Shown here: positions 25,700 to 36,452 of the stretch, piece by piece
Numbering within the stretch: the stretch's first letter is position 1
Layout of the letters: each line of letters opens with the position of its first letter
Origin: Halopseudomonas phragmitis
GTDB taxonomy: Bacteria > Pseudomonadota > Gammaproteobacteria > Pseudomonadales > Pseudomonadaceae
Direction: 5' to 3'
DNA length: 64,000 nucleotides
Assembly: GCF_002056295.1 (NCBI RefSeq)
Contig: NZ_CP020100.1
Coordinates: forward strand, 3,867,501 to 3,931,500
Position numbers and translations under genes: made by a program
The notes under the pieces: generated by a model
Seen by the model: the letters and a program-made list of their open reading frames with translations, nothing else
Databases searched by the model: none
Told to the model about the DNA's origin: nothing

Positions 25700-26890
25700 T
25701 CAGACGTAAGGATCAGGATTGGGGAGTCCCAGTTGAACCGCACCATAGGCACGTGCGAAAGCCGCCACGTTGTTGGAAATATGACCCCGTGCCTGGTGCA
25801 GATCACGGAAGATCCGTGCGACCGGGTTGGTGTTGTACAACCCAGAAGCGGCCATGCAACGCAGCAGTTGACTCACTTTCTCAGCACAGGTGTTGGTCAC
25901 ATATGCCGACTGGTAGCGATACAGCAGCCGGGTTTCAACATCGGGAAACTCGCCCCGCTCGGCCAGAGTCCAGAGATGTTCGAAGTTGCGCTCCAGCACT
26001 AGCTTGAGCTGATCAAGTGTCAACAGAGCATCGGCAACCACTTCCTGGGCCAAGGGGTCTTCCGCCGTTTTGGCGCCATGCTTGCCGATGTGCTTGGCGG
26101 CGTTATCACGGAACTCGTTGATGGCACCCTGCAACGCTCCCAGACAGGAACTGGAAACTGCCCGGGTAAATACCTGAGCAAAGGGGATGGCGAACAGCGG
26201 ACTGGTATTGACCTTGCGACCTGGAGTTGCCTCCAGACTGGTATTGTTGGTGCGTTGTACCCGGTGATACGGGACAAAGGCATCTTCGACAACAATATCG
26301 TGACTACCGGTACCGCGTAGCCCCAGTACATTCCAGTTGCGTTCAATCCGGTAATCGCTACAAGGTACCAGGAAGGTGCCATGCTCGGAGCCTTCGCCCT
26401 TGGCATCCGGCGGGATAATGCCGCCAAGCAGAGTCCATTTGCAGTGTTCACTACCGCTGGAGAAGCCCCAGCGCCCACTGATACGGTAACCGCCATCGAC
26501 CTCGGTTACCTTGGCAACTGGCATATAGGTCGAACCCACCAGGGTTTTGGGGTCGTCGCCCCAGACCTCTTCCTGGGCCTGCAGCGGGTAGCGCGCCAGC
26601 TGCCAGGGATGCACGCCCATGACCCCGTAAATCCAGGCAGTGGACATGCAGCCTTCGGCCAAGGTCATCTGAATATCGAAGAAAGCTCGCGGATCCAGCT
26701 CAAGTCCGCCAAAGCGCTTGGGTTGCATGGCCTGAAAGAGCCCGGCTTCCTGCATATCGGCCACGGTCTCATCGGGCACCTTGAGATCCCGCTCTGCCTG
26801 CTCGGCGCGGGCTTTGAGCGCTGGAATCATCTTGCGCGCGGCGTCCAGCATCTCGAGTTCTTTTTGTGTTCTTTCGCGACTGACAACCAT
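25700..26890 (-). CDS. hsaA: Flavin-dependent monooxygenase, oxygenase component (HsaA-like)
   Basis: A 396-residue protein of the acyl-CoA dehydrogenase fold but of the group D flavin monooxygenase type. Features include RFGGLELDPRAFFDIQ, WGFSSGSEHCKW, and NVLGLRGTGSHDIVVEDAFVP. HsaA hydroxylates the phenolic ring of 3-HSA at C4 with reduced flavin from HsaB. An HsaB-like reductase is encoded in another operon at 30469. The start at 26890 has GGAGG 8 nt upstream. It is the first gene of the operon that ends at 20500, and an operator copy lies about 81 bp upstream. Confidence 0.88.
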   Translation of the reverse strand: MVVSRERTQKELEMLDAARKMIPALKARAEQAERDLKVPDETVADMQEAGLFQAMQPKRFGGLELDPRAFFDIQMTLAEGCMSTAWIYGVMGVHPWQLARYPLQAQEEVWGDDPKTLVGSTYMPVAKVTEVDGGYRISGRWGFSSGSEHCKWTLLGGIIPPDAKGEGSEHGTFLVPCSDYRIERNWNVLGLRGTGSHDIVVEDAFVPYHRVQRTNNTSLEATPGRKVNTSPLFAIPFAQVFTRAVSSSCLGALQGAINEFRDNAAKHIGKHGAKTAEDPLAQEVVADALLTLDQLKLVLERNFEHLWTLAERGEFPDVETRLLYRYQSAYVTNTCAEKVSQLLRCMAASGLYNTNPVARIFRDLHQARGHISNNVAAFARAYGAVQLGLPNPDPYV

Positions 26891-26970
26891 CTCTTGGTCC
26901 TCCAAAGACTTTTCCGCAACGACAATACGCGCGGCTTGATTCGATTATCTGGAGGCTGTCCGTATGACTC

Positions 26971-26988
26971 ATCGTCAATGTGGACTAT
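26971..26988. promoter_or_regulatory. Shared 18-bp palindromic operator, copy 4
   Basis: ATCGTCAATGTGGACTAT matches the consensus with one mismatch in the second half-site. It lies 81-98 bp upstream of the HsaA-like start. Confidence 0.72.
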
Positions 26989-27103
26989 GGGTTATATCCG
27001 CAGCGACGAACGATCCGCAGACTCATAAAAAAGCCCGGAGACGCACAGGCGGCTCCAGGCCAGACAAAAAATCACATCGACCACACGAGTCCCCAGGCGA
27101 GGC

Positions 27104-28765
27104 TCAGGTCACTCTGAATTGTTGTGCCATCTGCTCAAGCTCAACCGCCAGGCGCTCCAGCTCTAGCGCTGCCGAAGCGCCATCAGCCGCACTCTCGGAC
27201 ATCTGGTGCACACCAGAGGCCACGCCCTCGACCTCTTGAGCAATTTCACGGGTTGCTGTTGACTGGCCGTTGAGAATTTCCCTGATTTCACTGACCGCCG
27301 TAATCACCTCTACAGTGCCAGCACGAATGGCCGCCACAGACTCACTGGCCTGCCCGGCCAGCCGTACTCCGCGCTCAACTCTCTCGACCGATTGACGCAT
27401 ACCACCGGCAGCCGCCCGCGTACCATGCTGGATCTGCTTGACCGTTTCGACAATTTCCAGAGTCGATTGCGACGTGCGCTCGGCCAACTGCCTGACTTCA
27501 CCGGCCACTACTGCAAATCCACGCCCCATATCCCCTGCACGCGCCGCTTCAATGGCCGCGTTCAATGACAACAGGTTGGTCTGTTCGGCAACCTCATTGA
27601 TCACCTGAATCACACTGCCAATCTGCTCGGAAAACTTCTCCAGCGCCTGCATGTGCTCTGCAGTTGACGCCACGACCCCTGCAATATCGCGCATTTCTGC
27701 ACTCATCTGGCCAATCAGGGCTTCACTGTCATGGCTCGCCTGCTCCGCTCGCTCGGTGGTCTGGCGGGTCGCCTCGGCATGATTGCGCACCTCATCAATC
27801 GAAACCGAAAGCTCTTCCACGGCTGCCGACATACTGCTGACCGCTTCGGCCTGATGCCTTGCCAACCGTGATGAGCCATCGGACAGCGATGTCATTTGCG
27901 AAGAAGAACGCCCCAACAGACTCACCTGATCCCTCACCGCAACAAGCAACTTGCGCAGGTTATCGCGCATCCGAGCGAAATCATGCATCAGATCGGCGAT
28001 TTCATCATTGCCTGAAACGTCGAGCTGGCGGGTCAAGTCGCCAGATGCGATGGCCTTGGCCTGCCCGGCCACGATTTTCAACCCGGAACGCAGCCGGCGC
28101 AGGGTCATGACCCCGGCCGCGCTACCAACCACCAGCCCGAACACGGCAAGAACGATATAAACGCTGACCGTTAATTGATAACGGCGTTCAGCAAGGAGGA
28201 AATCCGCTTCGGTTTTCTCTTCCTGATAAGCCCGCAATTCAACCAGCACATCACTCGCCTGCCGCCCCTCCTCAGCACCAACCTGGAGAAATACACGCAT
28301 ACCGTTAACGCCAAAGTCTTCGATCTCCAGCAATGCCAACATGGCATCCAGATCTTCACTCCAAAACCCATAATGCTCATCAAAGCGGGCCAACAGCAAA
28401 TGATCAGTCTCATCCAGATCTCGTACTTTCAATTGCTCACGCAACGCCTCGATGCGCGCAGTATTGGCCCTAATTTCATCAAGATAAACCGACAGTGCCT
28501 GACCATGTGCAATGGAAAGCTTGCCGTCGGGGTCATATTGGAAGGCAATCAGAACCAGGCGCCGGTTGTAGTCCAGCAGACGCTCAATTTCACTGGTCTG
28601 CCGAATCGCTGCAAGACGCTCTTCATGCGCCGTATACAGGCTGTCACGAGATAATTTCAAACCATACCAGCCCAGCGCCACAGCACTATAAAACAAGATA
28701 CTTGCCAGGCCCGCCCAAAGAAGAAGGCGCGCAGCAATGGTCATACGCAACGCGACAGGGAACAT
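27104..28765 (-). CDS. Methyl-accepting chemotaxis protein
   Basis: A 553-residue chemoreceptor. It has an N-terminal membrane segment, a helical periplasmic region of about 190 residues, and a second membrane segment ([18 protein letters not shown]). A HAMP domain ([21 protein letters not shown]) and the conserved signalling tip [18 protein letters not shown] follow. The start at 28765 has GGAG 8 nt upstream. It lies 80 bp downstream of the aldehyde dehydrogenase gene on the same strand with no terminator seen, so it may be co-expressed with the catabolic genes and mediate taxis to steroids or their products. No CheR-binding pentapeptide is seen at the C-terminus. Confidence 0.9.
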   Translation of the reverse strand: MFPVALRMTIAARLLLWAGLASILFYSAVALGWYGLKLSRDSLYTAHEERLAAIRQTSEIERLLDYNRRLVLIAFQYDPDGKLSIAHGQALSVYLDEIRANTARIEALREQLKVRDLDETDHLLLARFDEHYGFWSEDLDAMLALLEIEDFGVNGMRVFLQVGAEEGRQASDVLVELRAYQEEKTEADFLLAERRYQLTVSVYIVLAVFGLVVGSAAGVMTLRRLRSGLKIVAGQAKAIASGDLTRQLDVSGNDEIADLMHDFARMRDNLRKLLVAVRDQVSLLGRSSSQMTSLSDGSSRLARHQAEAVSSMSAAVEELSVSIDEVRNHAEATRQTTERAEQASHDSEALIGQMSAEMRDIAGVVASTAEHMQALEKFSEQIGSVIQVINEVAEQTNLLSLNAAIEAARAGDMGRGFAVVAGEVRQLAERTSQSTLEIVETVKQIQHGTRAAAGGMRQSVERVERGVRLAGQASESVAAIRAGTVEVITAVSEIREILNGQSTATREIAQEVEGVASGVHQMSESAADGASAALELERLAVELEQMAQQFRVT

Positions 28766-28845
28766 GCGAAGTACTCCGACAGAGAGTGCAGCAACAGACC
28801 ACCAGACATGATGGCCTGCATGGATGGCGGGATAAGCGCTCCTGA

Positions 28846-30276
28846 TCAGCGACTGATCTGAGCTTTCATCGCTGCAGTAAACCCTTCGTGGTAAGGCGCA
28901 AGCATGCCCCACTCGGCCCGCGGGTCGAACTCTGGCGCCTTGAATACGGTGCGTACGTGGCTGAACTCGACGAAACCTTCACGGCCGTGATAGTGCCCCA
29001 TACCGGAGGCGCCGACACCACCAAAGGGCGCATCCTCCATGGCCGCATGCATGAGCGCATCATTAATGGTCACCCCGCCGGACAAGGTGTGGCTGAGCAC
29101 CAGTGTTTGCTCAGCGTCATCATTGCCAAAGTAATACAGCGCCAGCGGCCTTTCGCCCTGGTTGATTTCCTCGACCACATGCCGAATATCACTGTAGGTC
29201 AAAACAACCAGGGCCGGCCCAAAGATCTCTTCGCGCATGATGCGACTAGTACGCGGCGGATTGATCACCAGAGACATCGGCCGCTTGCGCTGCGTCAGCG
29301 AAAACTCCACATCAGGACAGCGCACCACCTGCGCGCCCAGCTCAACCGCTTCGTTCAGGCAGGCATCAATACGCTGCATGTGATGGTCGTTGACTACGCA
29401 GACCAGATCCGGATTGTCGCTCACCTGCGGGTACAACTGGGAAAAGGCCCGGGAAAAGGCCTGAATGAAAGCGTCGCGCAACTCCACAGGGACATATACC
29501 GTATCCGGAGAAATACAGATTTGCCCCCCATTGGTCCCCTTGGCTACGGCCAGACGCCGAGCAGCCTCGGCTATATCGGCGGTCCGACTGATCAACACCG
29601 GCGACTTGCCCCCCAACTCCAGGGTCACAGGCACCAGATGCTCAGACGCCCGACGCATAATGTCACGCCCCACAACCGTACTGCCGGTAAACACCAGATG
29701 ATTGAACGGCTGACCAGCAAACCCCTGCCCCACGTCAACACCACCGGTTATGACAGCCAGCTCCAACGGATCAAAACGTGCGTCAATGGCCTTGGCCAGC
29801 ACTTCAGCGGTACGCGGGGTAATTTCAGAAGGTTTGAGTACCGCTCGATTGCCAGCAGAAAATGCCCCAGCCAGAGGGCTCAGCAAGGTAAACAACGGCG
29901 CATTCCAGGTTCCCATGATGCCAACCGTACCTTTGGGTTGGTACTGAACCCAGGCCTGGGCGCCCAACTGATCATAGGGCGGAAAAACCTGACGAGGCTG
30001 ACTTGGTGTCCACTCGTGCAAGTGATCACGGGCATATTTCAGCGATGACAGCGAACCAAGCACATCATTCATCAACCCATAACCAGGATGGCGCCCACCA
30101 AAGTCAGCATCCATGGCAGCCGACAAGTCCTCATGCTCATCCACCAGCAGGTCAATCACGGCCTGGATACGCTGACGCCGGACATCCTCACTCACCATGC
30201 CCTGTTGATCAGTAGCCTGGCGCTGCTCAGCCAACAGTGAGGTCAATTGCTCTATCGATTGCAGATGCGCACGCAT
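28846..30276 (-). CDS. Aldehyde dehydrogenase, coniferyl-aldehyde dehydrogenase-like; steroid aldehyde candidate
   Basis: A 476-residue NAD(P)-dependent aldehyde dehydrogenase. The catalytic Glu is in LELGGKS and the catalytic Cys in [14 protein letters not shown]. The short C-terminal side and these motifs place it near the class 3 / coniferyl-type enzymes. The start at 30276 has AAGGAG 10 nt upstream. Proteobacterial cholate degraders oxidise a side-chain aldehyde released by the first aldolase (Sad step) before a second CoA activation; this enzyme is a natural candidate. An operator copy lies 78 bp upstream. Confidence 0.85.
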   Translation of the reverse strand: MRAHLQSIEQLTSLLAEQRQATDQQGMVSEDVRRQRIQAVIDLLVDEHEDLSAAMDADFGGRHPGYGLMNDVLGSLSSLKYARDHLHEWTPSQPRQVFPPYDQLGAQAWVQYQPKGTVGIMGTWNAPLFTLLSPLAGAFSAGNRAVLKPSEITPRTAEVLAKAIDARFDPLELAVITGGVDVGQGFAGQPFNHLVFTGSTVVGRDIMRRASEHLVPVTLELGGKSPVLISRTADIAEAARRLAVAKGTNGGQICISPDTVYVPVELRDAFIQAFSRAFSQLYPQVSDNPDLVCVVNDHHMQRIDACLNEAVELGAQVVRCPDVEFSLTQRKRPMSLVINPPRTSRIMREEIFGPALVVLTYSDIRHVVEEINQGERPLALYYFGNDDAEQTLVLSHTLSGGVTINDALMHAAMEDAPFGGVGASGMGHYHGREGFVEFSHVRTVFKAPEFDPRAEWGMLAPYHEGFTAAMKAQISR

Positions 30277-30353
30277 GTCAGCCTGACTCCTTACCCGCGA
30301 ATGGGTCGTTATTGTAATTGCTAAAGACACTAGCCCAGGCCTGCGGAAGCATC

Positions 30354-30371
30354 CTCGTCCGTTCGGACGAC
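30354..30371. promoter_or_regulatory. Shared 18-bp palindromic operator, copy 5 (divergent promoter region)
   Basis: CTCGTCCGTTCGGACGAC contains a 16-bp near-perfect palindrome, TCGTCCG-TT-CGGACGA. It lies between the divergent aldehyde dehydrogenase (start 30276) and HsaB-like (start 30469) operons, 78 and 98 bp from their starts. Confidence 0.8.
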
Positions 30372-30468
30372 TGCAGCATGCGCACCACCGTTAGTCCATT
30401 AAGACGATGACTGCAGCCCCCATGGATTCGATACTTGCCGCACTATCACGAATAATGCGAGGCAGGTC

Positions 30469-31494
30469 ATGACTGCTCAAGCCAGTTTCAATCCCAAGGC
30501 GTTCCGCGACGCACTTAGCACTTTCACCACCGGCGTAACCATTATTACCACTCGCAATAGTGATGGGGAACCGGTAGGCATTACCGCTAACAGCTTCAAT
30601 TCGGTGTCTCTGAACCCGCCACTGGTACTCTGGAGCCTGGCCAAGTCTGCCTTCAGTCTTGAAGCCTTCTCGAGCAACAAGCACTGGAACGTGCATGTCC
30701 TGTCAACAGAACAGGAAACCCTGTCTGGCCGTTTTGCCTCACGAGGGGAAGACAAGTTTGCCGGAATTGACCTGGACCGGGGCATTAACGATATCCCCCT
30801 GCTGCACAATTGCACCGCACGCTTTCAGTGTCGAACCGCCTTTATGTATGAAGGCGGCGATCATGTCATCTTTGTTGGCGAAGTGCTCGGTTTCGACAAG
30901 AGCGAACTACCCCCGTTGGCATTTCAAAGCGGACAATACGCCCTGGCGGCCCGCAAACCCCGTGAAGGCGTCCGCCTTTCCAATGCCCAGGAGCACCCAC
31001 CGGAGTGCAGCTATACCGAAGACCTGCTCGGTTATCTGGCCGGCCGCGCCCACTATCAACTGGTTGCCTACCTGCGCACCCTGCTGCAGAACCACAGACT
31101 CGACGAGCATGCCTTCTTCGTCCTATCAGTGCTGAGCATTCAAGACAAACTGACCTTGGAGCAGATCAATCATTACGTGGCCTACACCGGTCGCGAAGTC
31201 AATCTGGCGTTGATGCTGTTTCTTGAGAAACAGGGGTACGTGGTCATGGAGCGCAAAGGCAATCGGGATCGCTATGTTCTCACCGCTGAAGGCCGTGAAG
31301 TATCTCTGGAGCATGTTGCTCTGGCCAAGGCCGTTGAGCAGCAAGTCACTGAAAAGCTCGGCGCAGGCGATAGCCAAGCCCTGAAAATTCTGCTCAAACG
31401 CCTGATCCAGGCCACCGACCCAGGCATTCCAGACCTGTGGACAACTGAAGATAGCCCAATCCTGACAAACCCTACCAGTGAGGTACCGTCATGA
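30469..31494 (+). CDS. hsaB: Flavin reductase with C-terminal winged-helix domain (HsaB-like)
   Basis: A 341-residue two-domain protein. Residues 1 to about 170 form a flavin reductase / FMN-binding split barrel (FTTGVTIITT, ITANSFNSVSLNPPLVLWSL). Residues from about 185 form a MarR-like winged-helix segment. The N-terminal half would supply reduced flavin to the HsaA-like oxygenase at 25700-26890. The C-terminal extension could be structural or regulatory. It is the first gene of a six-gene plus-strand operon and overlaps the next gene in an ATGA. Confidence 0.85.
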   Translation: MTAQASFNPKAFRDALSTFTTGVTIITTRNSDGEPVGITANSFNSVSLNPPLVLWSLAKSAFSLEAFSSNKHWNVHVLSTEQETLSGRFASRGEDKFAGIDLDRGINDIPLLHNCTARFQCRTAFMYEGGDHVIFVGEVLGFDKSELPPLAFQSGQYALAARKPREGVRLSNAQEHPPECSYTEDLLGYLAGRAHYQLVAYLRTLLQNHRLDEHAFFVLSVLSIQDKLTLEQINHYVAYTGREVNLALMLFLEKQGYVVMERKGNRDRYVLTAEGREVSLEHVALAKAVEQQVTEKLGAGDSQALKILLKRLIQATDPGIPDLWTTEDSPILTNPTSEVPS

Positions 31495-32264
31495 GTCTTA
31501 TCGACAGATTCACCCTCAAAGATCAGGTTGCCCTGGTTACCGGGGCCGGCAAAGGGATTGGCAAAGCCATTGCCCTGGCCTACGCCGAAGCAGGCGCCAA
31601 AGTAGCCTGCGCAGCCCGCACCCTGGCCGACGTGGAAGCCGTTGCTGAGCAGATCCGCGCCAGCGGCGGCCAGGCCATCGCTATCAGCTGTGATGTGAAT
31701 GACGCCAGCCAACGTGAAGCTGCAGTCCAGACCACAGTCCAAACCTTCGGAAAACTGACTCACTTGGTCAATAACGCTGGCGGCGGCGGCCCTAACAACC
31801 CGCTGAAATTGAGCTGGGAAGAGTTTGACCGCTCCATGCATTTTAACGTCACCAGCGCTTACCACCTCATTCAGCTGTGCGTTCCACACATGTTCGAAGC
31901 AGGCCAGGGTAACGTGGTCAATATCACATCAGGAGCCGCTCGCTATATTCAGCGCGGTTTCAGCCGCTATGCTTCAGCCAAAGCCGCACTGACTCAACTG
32001 GGCTTCATGCTGGCGCAGGACTTTGCTCCAACCATCCGCATTAATGCTATCGCTCCCGGACCAATCATGACCGACGCCTTGCAGGGCGTGATGAGCGATG
32101 AAATCCGTCAGATCATGGAAACCAACACCCCCCTGAAATGCCTGGGCGAAGTCGAGGATATCGCCGCCGCCGCACTTTATCTGGCAACACCGGCTTCCAA
32201 GTGGGTGACCGGCAAGGTCATCGAAGTCGACGGCGGTGCCGAATCCAGCGTATTCCCCACCTGA
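31491..32264 (+). CDS. Short-chain dehydrogenase/reductase, hydroxysteroid dehydrogenase-like
   Basis: An SDR of 257 residues with TGAGKGIG and YASAK motifs. It resembles 7-alpha-hydroxysteroid dehydrogenases and FabG-type enzymes. It starts inside the stop of the flavin reductase gene (ATGA overlap), showing translational coupling, and precedes the dienoate hydratase. A bile-acid hydroxyl is the inferred target; the position is unknown. Confidence 0.83.
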   Translation: MSLIDRFTLKDQVALVTGAGKGIGKAIALAYAEAGAKVACAARTLADVEAVAEQIRASGGQAIAISCDVNDASQREAAVQTTVQTFGKLTHLVNNAGGGGPNNPLKLSWEEFDRSMHFNVTSAYHLIQLCVPHMFEAGQGNVVNITSGAARYIQRGFSRYASAKAALTQLGFMLAQDFAPTIRINAIAPGPIMTDALQGVMSDEIRQIMETNTPLKCLGEVEDIAAAALYLATPASKWVTGKVIEVDGGAESSVFPT

Positions 32265-32278
32265 GAGGCAAACAGCAC

Positions 32279-33076
32279 ATGGCTCTGGATCCACAACTGA
32301 TCAAGGCTTTGGGTGACGAACTTTTCAACGCCCTGCGCCAGCGCACAACGCTCACCCCGCTGACCAACCGCTATGCAGACATCAGCATTGAGGATGCCTA
32401 CCGGATTTCCCTGCAGTTTCTGAGCCGGCGCGAAGCACTTGGTGAACGCGTGATCGGCAAGAAGATCGGCGTAACAAGCAAGGCCGTGCAGGACATGCTC
32501 AATGTGCATCAACCTGACTTCGGCTTTCTCACTGACCGTATGCAGGTAGCCAACGGTACCAGTGTGAGTCTGGCCGAGTACAACCTGATCCAGCCCCGAG
32601 CCGAAGGCGAGATCGCCTTCATTCTGGCTGAAGATCTGAATGGCCCAGGTATCAGTGCCGACGATGTACTGACCGCAACTGAAGCGGTTACCCCCTGTTT
32701 TGAAATTGTCGACTCTCGCATTGCCGACTGGCAGATCCGCATTCAGGACACCGTCGCCGATAACGCCTCGTGCGGCGTTTTTGCTTTAGGCGAGACCCGC
32801 ATTGACCCACGCCAAATCGACCTGGCCAGCGTGGAACTGACCATGCAGAAAAACGCCCAACCCGCCGGTAATGGCCTGGGCTCCGCAGTTCAGGGGCACC
32901 CCTGCGCGGCAGTTGCCTGGCTGGCCAATACCCTTGGTGAGCTGGGCATTCCCTTCCGTCGGGGCGAAATCATTTTGTCCGGGGCGCTTGCCCCGTTGGT
33001 TCCGGTCACTGCCGGCGACCAGATCGAGATGCATATCAGCGAACTGGGCAGTGCCCGCCTGCGCTTCACCGACTGA
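32279..33076 (+). CDS. hsaE: 2-hydroxypenta/hexa-2,4-dienoate hydratase (HsaE/TesE-like)
   Basis: A 265-residue hydratase of the MhpD/HsaE family. Conserved stretches are [28 protein letters not shown] and [10 protein letters not shown]. It hydrates the 2-hydroxydienoate released from ring A by meta-cleavage, giving a 4-hydroxy-2-oxo acid. It is directly followed by the acylating aldehyde dehydrogenase and the aldolase that complete the route. GAGAGG stands about 10 nt before the ATG at 32279. Confidence 0.92.
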   Translation: MALDPQLIKALGDELFNALRQRTTLTPLTNRYADISIEDAYRISLQFLSRREALGERVIGKKIGVTSKAVQDMLNVHQPDFGFLTDRMQVANGTSVSLAEYNLIQPRAEGEIAFILAEDLNGPGISADDVLTATEAVTPCFEIVDSRIADWQIRIQDTVADNASCGVFALGETRIDPRQIDLASVELTMQKNAQPAGNGLGSAVQGHPCAAVAWLANTLGELGIPFRRGEIILSGALAPLVPVTAGDQIEMHISELGSARLRFTD

Positions 33077-33093
33077 CACTCAGGGAGAACCTT

Positions 33094-33990
33094 ATGAGCA
33101 AGAAAATCCGCTGCGCCCTGATCGGGCCCGGCAATATCGGTACCGACCTGCTCTATAAACTGCAACGCAGCGAAGTACTTGAGCCCGTGTGGATGGTCGG
33201 TATCGACCCGACCTCCGAAGGCCTCAAACGCGCAGAACAGATGGGGCTCAAGGTAACCTGCGAAGGCGTCGATGGACTGCTGCCACATGTACGCGATGAT
33301 GATATCCGTATCGCCTTCGATGCCACGTCGGCTTATGTGCATCGCGAAAACAGCCGCAAACTGACTGAGCAAGGGGTCCTTATGATCGACCTCACGCCGG
33401 CTGCCATAGGCCCCTACTGCGTACCACCAGTCAACTTGGCGGCCAACCTCAAGGCCGGTGCCACCAATGTCAACATGGTCACTTGCGGTGGCCAGGCAAC
33501 CATTCCTCTGGTTGCCGCCGTGTCTCGCGTACAACCGGTGGAGTACGCCGAGATCATTGCAACTGCCGCGTCGAAATCGGTCGGCCCTGGCACACGCAAG
33601 AACATCGATGAGTTCACTCGCACCACCGCTAGCGCGATTGAGAAAGTCGGCGGCGCACGCAAAGGCAAGGCGATCATTATCATCAACCCCGCCGAGCCTC
33701 CGCTGATCATGCGCGACACCGTTCACTGCCTGGTTTCTGGTGAACCAGACCAGGCGGCGATCAGTGCTTCCATCGAGCAGATGATCAGCGAAGTACAGAA
33801 GTACGTCCCCGGCTACAAACTGGTCAACGGGCCGGTATTTGACGGCAATCGGGTCTCGATCTTTATGGAGGTAGAGGGCTTGGGCGACTTCCTGCCCAAA
33901 TATGCCGGCAATCTGGACATCATGACTGCCGCCGCAGCCCGCACGGCGGAAATGTTCGCCGAAAACCTGCTCAAGCAAACCGCTCTGTAA
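33094..33990 (+). CDS. hsaG: Acylating acetaldehyde/propionaldehyde dehydrogenase (HsaG/TesF-like)
   Basis: A 298-residue protein with an N-terminal NAD-binding GPGNIG motif and the catalytic Cys131 in [14 protein letters not shown]. It converts the aldehyde released by the aldolase to acetyl- or propionyl-CoA, and the two normally form a channelling complex. Its position between hydratase and aldolase is the standard meta-cleavage order. Confidence 0.94.
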   Translation: MSKKIRCALIGPGNIGTDLLYKLQRSEVLEPVWMVGIDPTSEGLKRAEQMGLKVTCEGVDGLLPHVRDDDIRIAFDATSAYVHRENSRKLTEQGVLMIDLTPAAIGPYCVPPVNLAANLKAGATNVNMVTCGGQATIPLVAAVSRVQPVEYAEIIATAASKSVGPGTRKNIDEFTRTTASAIEKVGGARKGKAIIIINPAEPPLIMRDTVHCLVSGEPDQAAISASIEQMISEVQKYVPGYKLVNGPVFDGNRVSIFMEVEGLGDFLPKYAGNLDIMTAAAARTAEMFAENLLKQTAL

Positions 33991-34001
33991 GGAGGCACAT
34001 C

Positions 34002-35027
34002 ATGGATCTTAGCGGCAAGAAGATTACCGTACACGACATGTGCCTGCGCGACGGCATGCACCCGAAAAGACATCAGATCAGTCTGCAACAAATGCAGGCT
34101 ATCGCCATGGGCCTGGATCAGGCCGGTATTCCTCTGATCGAAGTCACCCATGGCGACGGCCTGGGAGGCAGTTCGGTCAACTATGGCTTCCCGGCTCACA
34201 GCGATGAAGAGTATCTGTCGGCGGTCATTCCGCTTCTCAAACAGGCCAAAGTTTCCGCTCTGCTACTCCCGGGTATCGGCACTGTCGATCACCTGCGCAT
34301 GGCGCAGGATCTGGGCGTCAACACCATCCGTGTGGCAACCCACTGCACTGAAGCCGATGTCTCGGAACAGCACATCAGCCTGGCCCGCAACCTGGGCATG
34401 GATACCGTCGGTTTTCTAATGATGGCTCACATGAACAGCCCCGAAGGTCTGGCCAGTCAGGCGCTGCTGATGGAGAGCTACGGTGCAAACTGCATTTATG
34501 TCACCGACTCGGCCGGCTATATGTTGCCGCAGGACGTCAGCGCGCGCATCGAAGCACTGCGCGCTACCCTCAAGCCAGAAACCGAAATCGGCTTCCACGG
34601 CCACCACAACCTGGCCATGGGGGTTTCCAACTCCATCGCGGCCATTGCCGCCGGAGCTAATCGCATCGATGCAGCCTGTGCAGGACTGGGCGCCGGCGCC
34701 GGCAATACCCCAATGGAGATTCTGATCGCGGTCTGCAGTCGCATGGGTATCGAGACCGGCGTAGATGTCTTTGACATCCAGGATGTTGCCGACGATCTGG
34801 TCGTTCCCATCATGGACTTCCCTATTCGCAGCGACAAGGATGCCCTGACCATGGGTTATGCCGGAGTTTATGGCTCCTTCCTGCTATTCGCCAAACGTGC
34901 CGAGCAGAAGTACGGCGTGCCAGCCCGAGAGATTCTGGTCGAAATGGGTCGCCGCGGCATGGTTGGAGGTCAGGAGGACATGATCGAAGACACTGCACTT
35001 ACTCTGCTCAAGCAGCGCCAGGCCTGA
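34002..35027 (+). CDS. hsaF: 4-hydroxy-2-oxovalerate/oxohexanoate aldolase (HsaF/TesG-like)
   Basis: A 341-residue HMGL-like TIM-barrel aldolase. The N-terminal [15 protein letters not shown] carries the catalytic Arg-Asp and His, and [14 protein letters not shown] supplies metal-binding His residues. It splits the hydroxy-oxo acid into pyruvate and an aldehyde that is passed to the HsaG-like partner. AAGGAGG precedes the ATG, 11 nt after the previous stop. Confidence 0.94.
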   Translation: MDLSGKKITVHDMCLRDGMHPKRHQISLQQMQAIAMGLDQAGIPLIEVTHGDGLGGSSVNYGFPAHSDEEYLSAVIPLLKQAKVSALLLPGIGTVDHLRMAQDLGVNTIRVATHCTEADVSEQHISLARNLGMDTVGFLMMAHMNSPEGLASQALLMESYGANCIYVTDSAGYMLPQDVSARIEALRATLKPETEIGFHGHHNLAMGVSNSIAAIAAGANRIDAACAGLGAGAGNTPMEILIAVCSRMGIETGVDVFDIQDVADDLVVPIMDFPIRSDKDALTMGYAGVYGSFLLFAKRAEQKYGVPAREILVEMGRRGMVGGQEDMIEDTALTLLKQRQA

Positions 35028-35046
35028 ACCTCTGTAGCCTACCAGC

Positions 35047-35062
35047 GGCCCCTGATGGGGCC
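35047..35062 (+). terminator. Hairpin between aldolase and MFS genes
   Basis: GGCCCC-TGAT-GGGGCC forms a perfect 6-bp stem followed by a T-rich stretch (GTTGTTTATT). It may attenuate transcription before the transporter gene. Confidence 0.4.
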
Positions 35063-35085
35063 GTTGTTTATTGGGGAGTGATCTT

Positions 35086-36399
35086 ATGTCCACGGTAGTT
35101 GAGAGTCCCGGCCTCGGCTGGCGGGCCCATGGGGTGCTTTCGGTTTTGGTGTTTGGCTATGCCGGATTCTTCATCGGCCGACAGATCATGTCGGTGATGA
35201 TTGAGCCGATCAAGCTCGAGTTTGGTGCATCGGATGCAGCCATGGGGCTGATCTCCGGGCTGGCCTTTGCCGGTGTCTATGCCCTGATGGGATTGCCAGC
35301 AGGACGCCTGGCGGACCGTCGATCCCGAGTTCGCCTACTGGCCGCTACCGCCCTGCTATGGTCCATAGCCACCCTGCTATGCGGCTTTGCCATGAGTTTC
35401 TGGATGCTAGTACTAGCCCGCATGCTGGTTGCGGTTACCGAAGCACCAGTGACCCCAGCATCCCTGTCTCTGATTACCGACCTCTATCCAGCCAATCAGC
35501 GTTCGCTGGCCATCAGCTTTTTTACTGGCGCCCCTACCGTGTCGGCGATTATCGGACTGGGCCTGGGCGCCTGGGTGATCGACAACTTTGGCTGGCGTAC
35601 CGGCTTTTACCTGATTGCCACGCCAGTACTACTTGTTTCGCTGGTGCTGAGCTTCCTGGTCAAAGAACCTGCGCGCGGCTACTGGGATACCAGCCCCCCT
35701 GCCAAGCCGCCCCACCAGTCACTGCGTCAGGCTGCCCACCGGTTAATGCGTAATCGAGCTTATATGCAGCTGATCGCGGTATGCGCCCTGTTCAGCTTCA
35801 GCGGCTTTGCGTTTGCGATGTGGAACACCAGTTTCCTGATCCGCTCACACGGCTTGTCATTGCAACATGCCGGGATCATGGCCGGAGTGGTAACAGGTAC
35901 TACCGCCGCAGTCGGTGGCCTGTTCAGCGGCTGGCTATGTGACCGTCTGAGCAGCACCAATCGGCAATGGCTGATCTGCATTCCCATTATTGGTCAAAGC
36001 ATTGCCCTGCTCTGCATGCTGTCCTATCTGCTATGGCCAACCGGAACGGTGTTTCATATCGGCAACATGCCTGTACCCAAGGCAATGCTGTGGTGCGCGC
36101 TGATGGGCTTCTTTACCGTCTGGTGGGTAGCCCCGATCTTCAATCTGCTAACCCAACTGGTCAGTCCCTGGGAGCGCGCTACCGCCATTGCTCTGCAAAC
36201 CATCTGCACTACGCTCGCCGGAGTAGGGCTCGGGCCGCTCCTGACCGGCATTCTGAGTGACGCCCTAAGCGGCCCAAGCGGCAGTGAGTCACTGCGCCAC
36301 GCCATGCTCATCATCAACCTCAGCCTGCTTATCCCTATTGCCTTGCTGGCTTGGCTGCATCGCCAGAAAATTATTGTCCACCCCCCGGCACCTGGATAG
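35086..36399 (+). CDS. MFS transporter, probable steroid or bile-acid uptake permease
   Basis: A 437-residue major facilitator protein with about 12 membrane segments. The loop 2-3 motif GLPAGRLADRRSR is typical of the family. GGGGAG precedes the ATG at 35086. It is the last gene of the HsaB-HsaE-G-F operon and precedes a strong terminator. Inner-membrane import of the steroid is inferred from position only. Confidence 0.85.
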   Translation: MSTVVESPGLGWRAHGVLSVLVFGYAGFFIGRQIMSVMIEPIKLEFGASDAAMGLISGLAFAGVYALMGLPAGRLADRRSRVRLLAATALLWSIATLLCGFAMSFWMLVLARMLVAVTEAPVTPASLSLITDLYPANQRSLAISFFTGAPTVSAIIGLGLGAWVIDNFGWRTGFYLIATPVLLVSLVLSFLVKEPARGYWDTSPPAKPPHQSLRQAAHRLMRNRAYMQLIAVCALFSFSGFAFAMWNTSFLIRSHGLSLQHAGIMAGVVTGTTAAVGGLFSGWLCDRLSSTNRQWLICIPIIGQSIALLCMLSYLLWPTGTVFHIGNMPVPKAMLWCALMGFFTVWWVAPIFNLLTQLVSPWERATAIALQTICTTLAGVGLGPLLTGILSDALSGPSGSESLRHAMLIINLSLLIPIALLAWLHRQKIIVHPPAPG

Positions 36400-36406
36400 C
36401 CCACTC

Positions 36407-36437
36407 ACACAAAAGGCCCCAGTGGGGCCTTTTGTGT
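36407..36437. terminator. Bidirectional Rho-independent terminator
   Basis: ACACAAAAGGCCCC (36407-36420) pairs with GGGGCCTTTTGTGT (36424-36437), between the convergent MFS (plus) and HsdA-like (minus) genes. Confidence 0.9.
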
Positions 36438-36452
36438 TGACTCAGCAAACCA

